In this document: positions 6,187 to 7,919 of the stretch, one piece after another
How positions within the stretch are numbered: the first letter of the stretch is position 1
Layout: the number at the start of each line of letters is the position of its first letter
Source: Gemmatimonadota bacterium
Lineage (GTDB): Bacteria > Gemmatimonadota > Gemmatimonadetes > Gemmatimonadales > GWC2-71-9
Reading direction: 5' to 3'
Length of the DNA stretch: 7,919 nt
Assembly: GCA_003220855.1 (NCBI GenBank)
Contig: QHTP01000151.1
Location: 1 to 7,919 of the forward strand
Notes under the pieces: generated by a model
The model's input: the letters and a program-made list of their open reading frames with translations, nothing else
Databases searched by the model: none
What the model was told of the DNA's origin: nothing
Translations under genes and position numbers: made by a program

Positions 6187-6477
6187 TCAGGAGATGGTAC
6201 GGAAAGTCGACCGGTCCGTCCCGACACATCGTACGGTCGGGCGGCTGATTATCCGGGCATGTGCGGTGGCGTGCGGGTCACCAGCGGACGACTCCACGGT
6301 GATGGGGTCCAGCACGCCGCCGTACCACACGGCCCCGGGGGCGGCGCCCGGCGGGAGCGGGGCTACCGGATTTACTCGTGCCTGGCGACCGGCGTCCACA
6401 GACGACACCGCCAGCTCCGCGGCAGCGCCGTAACCGGTCGTGAGAGTGATGCCCAGCAGCAAAGCGTAGATGCGCAT
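6187..6477 (-). CDS. Small secreted protein of unknown function
   Basis: This 96-residue product starts MRIYALLLGITLTTGYGAAA, a standard Sec signal peptide with a probable signal peptidase I site after the Ala run near residues 18-20. The mature part is about 76 residues. It has a Pro/Gly/Ala-rich centre (VAPLPPGAAPGA), then WYGGVLDPITVES, and ends with a basic, Thr/Ser-rich tail containing a single Cys (residue 84). I do not recognise a domain. The start is well supported: GGGAGG lies six bases before ATG 6477. A longer frame reaches 6924, but it lacks such a site and overlaps the zinc-ribbon gene in another frame. A hairpin after the stop fits a monocistronic unit. The reality of the gene is supported by the ribosome-binding site plus signal peptide, not by homology. 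Confidence 0.68.
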   Translation of the reverse strand: MRIYALLLGITLTTGYGAAAELAVSSVDAGRQARVNPVAPLPPGAAPGAVWYGGVLDPITVESSAGDPHATAHARIISRPTVRCVGTDRSTFRTIS

Positions 6478-6593
6478 AGAGTGCCTCCCGAACGGCTGGT
6501 GTGACCGCACGCTTCGAGTTGTAAGACGTGGGAAGCTCCCCAATGGTTGCATCCGGCACGTCAGGAGGCGGTAAAGGGAATGAAACGAGAAGG
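6478..6593. other. Intergenic spacer with a 14-bp near-palindrome
   Basis: This gap lies between the zinc-ribbon gene and the small secreted gene, both on the minus strand. It holds the strong GGGAGG ribosome-binding site of the latter and a 14-bp near-palindrome TGGGAAGCTCCCCA (6529-6542), symmetric except for one A/C pair. I see no convincing -35/-10 pair. The palindrome may be an operator or chance. Confidence 0.3.
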
Positions 6594-6935
6594 TTAGGCG
6601 TCGGCCCAGGTCACCTTGAAATCGCCACCGCAGCGCTGGCACGCCATGGCCCGCGGCCGGCCGTCGATGGCCTGTCGGCCGCGGCAGCTGGGGCACACGG
6701 CGTAGCGGTCGCCCCAGTCCGGCGGCAAACGCACGGCGTCGCTCGGTCGGGCGACGACGCTCCACGTGCGGGGCGGGCTGTCGACCACCTGCAGAAATGC
6801 GGACGGGACTTCGAGCGATCGGCCGCGCACTTCCAGGACTGCCTGGAGCGGCCCGAGCTGCGTGATGCGATACCACGCGCCGCGGCGCAGCCTGACGTTC
6901 AAATCGGCCCGCAAACGAGCCCACATCCCGGCCAT
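6594..6935 (-). CDS. Small protein with C-terminal zinc ribbon, function unknown
   Basis: This product of 113 residues begins MAGMWARLRADL, with an amphipathic basic N-terminus. A middle part (about 19-75) contains RGAWYRITQLGPLQAVLEVRG, FLQVV and TWSVVARP and looks beta-rich. The C-terminus has a Cys4 zinc-ribbon pattern: CPSC (Cys81, Cys84) and CQRCGG (Cys99, Cys102), 14 residues apart. Such ribbons bind one structural Zn2+ and often mediate contacts with nucleic acid or protein, but the partner here is unknown. There is no signal peptide, so it is probably cytoplasmic. The start is uncertain. ATG 6935 has AGGA 10 bases upstream; GTG 6941, two codons earlier, has the same AGGA only 4 bases upstream. 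It is divergent from the GNAT-like gene. The conserved-looking aromatic and Cys residues and the frame integrity support a real gene. Confidence 0.75.
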   Translation of the reverse strand: MAGMWARLRADLNVRLRRGAWYRITQLGPLQAVLEVRGRSLEVPSAFLQVVDSPPRTWSVVARPSDAVRLPPDWGDRYAVCPSCRGRQAIDGRPRAMACQRCGGDFKVTWADA

Positions 6936-6981
6936 ATCCACATCATCCTAGGGCGGCGAGTCGAGGTAAGGATATCGTGAA

Positions 6982-7022
6982 AGACCCGGGATGCGGTGTG
7001 CTGCGTCACAGGAGACCCGGGA
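6982..7022. repeat. Direct repeat AGACCCGGGA in the divergent intergenic region
   Basis: AGACCCGGGA occurs at 6982-6991 and 7013-7022, start-to-start distance 31 bp, close to three helical turns. CGTCAC also occurs twice nearby (7004-7009 and 7026-7031). The pair lies between the divergent zinc-ribbon and GNAT-like genes (6936-7172), a 237-bp stretch with no other supported feature. It may be an operator. A 10-bp match can also arise by chance in GC-rich DNA. Confidence 0.35.
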
Positions 7023-7172
7023 CGACGTCACTGTGGTGTGTCCGCAGCGCGACAACCTCCCGCGCGGCCCGGTCTTGCTGCGTGGACGCGACACAGGAAT
7101 GTCGTTGCGTCAATGCCACGCCATGGCACGGACTCTGCACCCCGCGTACGCACTACCCGGAGACTCCCTATC

Positions 7173-7919
7173 ATGACGATCGCAGCCGTAGCGGGGCGCG
7201 CCGCTCTGCCGCCCGACTGTCCTCCCGACCCACCACGGCTGTCTCGGCGCTGGTTTCGCCGCGTGCTGGCGGACTTTCGGCGGGAGCGCAGGGCGTTCGG
7301 ACTGCGCAGCACGCTGCGGGAATTCGTGTTCCGGGGAATCCACCACGTCGTTTCGTTCAGGGTGCTGCGTGGCATTTACCTCGGCACGGCGGACGCGCGG
7401 TTCACCGAGTGCCCGCCGGGCTTCAACGGCGATTTTCTCAATAACGAGACGTTGCAGAGGGTTTCGCTCGATCGACACTACGATTTGGCGCCCGAATTTG
7501 TAGACGCAGCGCTCGGCCGGGGCGACGCGTGCTACGGGTTACTCGAGGGCGACCGCCTGGCGTCGTATGGGTGGTATGCCCACGCGCCGACGAAGATCAG
7601 CGACGACCTGTGGCTCCATTTCGACCGGGCGTATGTGTACCGGTACAAGGGCCTCACGCTGGAACCCTATCGGGGGCGGCGGTTTCACGCGATCACCATG
7701 GCGCGTACGCTCGACGCGTGGCGCGCACGGGGGTACCGCGGGATGCTGGCCTACGTCGACGCGAACAATCTCAGCTCTCTCAAGTCGGTGTATCGGCTGG
7801 GTTATGTCACGTTCGGGCGCGTCTTCATCCTGCGGCTTCTCGGACGGCATCTCATCTTCAACAGTCCCGGGTGCAAGGCGTTCGGGTTCCGCGTGGTGGC
7901 GGAGCGGCGACGCGCGCGC
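7173..7919 (+). CDS. GNAT-like N-acetyltransferase, N-terminal part (runs off right edge)
   Basis: The frame is open for 249 codons from ATG 7173 to the last base without a stop. After a Pro-rich start and a strongly basic helix (about 22-55) comes a domain with GNAT character. Residues 119-136 (CYGLLEGDRLASYGWYAH) resemble the beta2-beta3 strands, and 151-175 (RAYVYRYKGLTLEPYRGRRFHA) resemble beta4 and the acetyl-CoA loop. Residues 181-211, with GMLAYVDANNLSSLKSVYRLGY, match the common 'N..S..... lGF' end of the fold. In the loop the usual R-x-x-G-x-G/A appears as RGRRFH, so both glycines are replaced. That suggests altered or weak acetyl-CoA binding, or a subfamily with its own loop. GGAG (7159-7162) lies 10 bases before the ATG. 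The substrate is unknown, and the family call rests on motif pattern. Confidence 0.8.
   Translation, partial: MTIAAVAGRAALPPDCPPDPPRLSRRWFRRVLADFRRERRAFGLRSTLREFVFRGIHHVVSFRVLRGIYLGTADARFTECPPGFNGDFLNNETLQRVSLDRHYDLAPEFVDAALGRGDACYGLLEGDRLASYGWYAHAPTKISDDLWLHFDRAYVYRYKGLTLEPYRGRRFHAITMARTLDAWRARGYRGMLAYVDANNLSSLKSVYRLGYVTFGRVFILRLLGRHLIFNSPGCKAFGFRVVAERRRAR

Noticed and set aside
5479..6504. Plus-strand open frame (341 codons) across the DUF4097-like gene and the small secreted gene
   Set aside because: It is antisense to two better-supported genes, with no motif and no ribosome-binding site.
6478..6924. Extension of the small secreted protein upstream to 6924
   Set aside because: It would overlap the zinc-ribbon gene in a different frame and bury the signal peptide in the middle of the protein. 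ATG 6477 has an ideal GGGAGG.
7075..7103. Possible -35 (TTGCTG) for the GNAT-like gene
   Set aside because: No acceptable -10 lies 16-18 bp downstream, so I do not call a promoter.
6977..7478. Several plus- and minus-strand frames upstream of and inside the GNAT-like gene
   Set aside because: They are in frames other than the GNAT-like reading frame, which stays open to the edge and has coherent motifs. The others are Arg/Ser/Thr-rich without motifs.

Overview
The window is a high-GC bacterial chromosomal segment. The best guess at its source is Gemmatimonadota or a close relative. That guess rests on family resemblance: a Ser/Thr kinase of the 'kinase - one membrane helix - TolB-like domain - TPR' type with a characteristic N-terminal half, a DUF4097-like protein, and a short lipoprotein with a Ser/Pro/Thr-rich linker. 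No rRNA or other taxonomic marker is present, so the assignment is inference. I see no tRNA, rRNA, CRISPR array, insertion sequence, integrase or phage gene.

Layout, left to right. (1) Positions 1-217, minus strand: the 5' part of a lipoprotein gene that runs off the left edge, preceded by a promoter-like TTGCAG-17-TATAAC embedded in a 21-bp tandem repeat (276-317). (2) 357-2855, minus: a large membrane Ser/Thr protein kinase. (3) 2949-4778 and 4778-5149, plus: a membrane sensor histidine kinase (HAMP, GAF, HisKA, HATPase) overlapping by one base with a single-domain, DivK-like response regulator. The two kinase genes diverge from a 93-bp spacer. (4) 5134-6057, minus: a membrane-anchored DUF4097-like beta-repeat protein, converging on the response regulator with a 16-bp tail overlap. 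(5) 6187-6477, minus: a 96-residue protein with a signal peptide. (6) 6594-6935, minus: a small protein with a C-terminal zinc ribbon. (7) 7173-7919, plus: the N-terminal 249 residues of a GNAT-like acetyltransferase, cut by the right edge.

The centre is a signalling block. A Ser/Thr kinase with a probable extracytoplasmic TolB/TPR sensor half sits back to back with a two-component pair. The response regulator has no output domain, so its signal probably passes by protein-protein contact rather than direct DNA binding. The remaining genes encode mostly envelope-facing or poorly characterised small proteins. Nothing proves that they share a pathway.

I find no clear novel defence, mobile or biosynthetic system. 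The items most worth a second look are the tandem repeat over the lipoprotein promoter, the divergent kinase/kinase arrangement with nearly leaderless starts, the GNAT with a degenerate acetyl-CoA loop, and the two small uncharacterised proteins.
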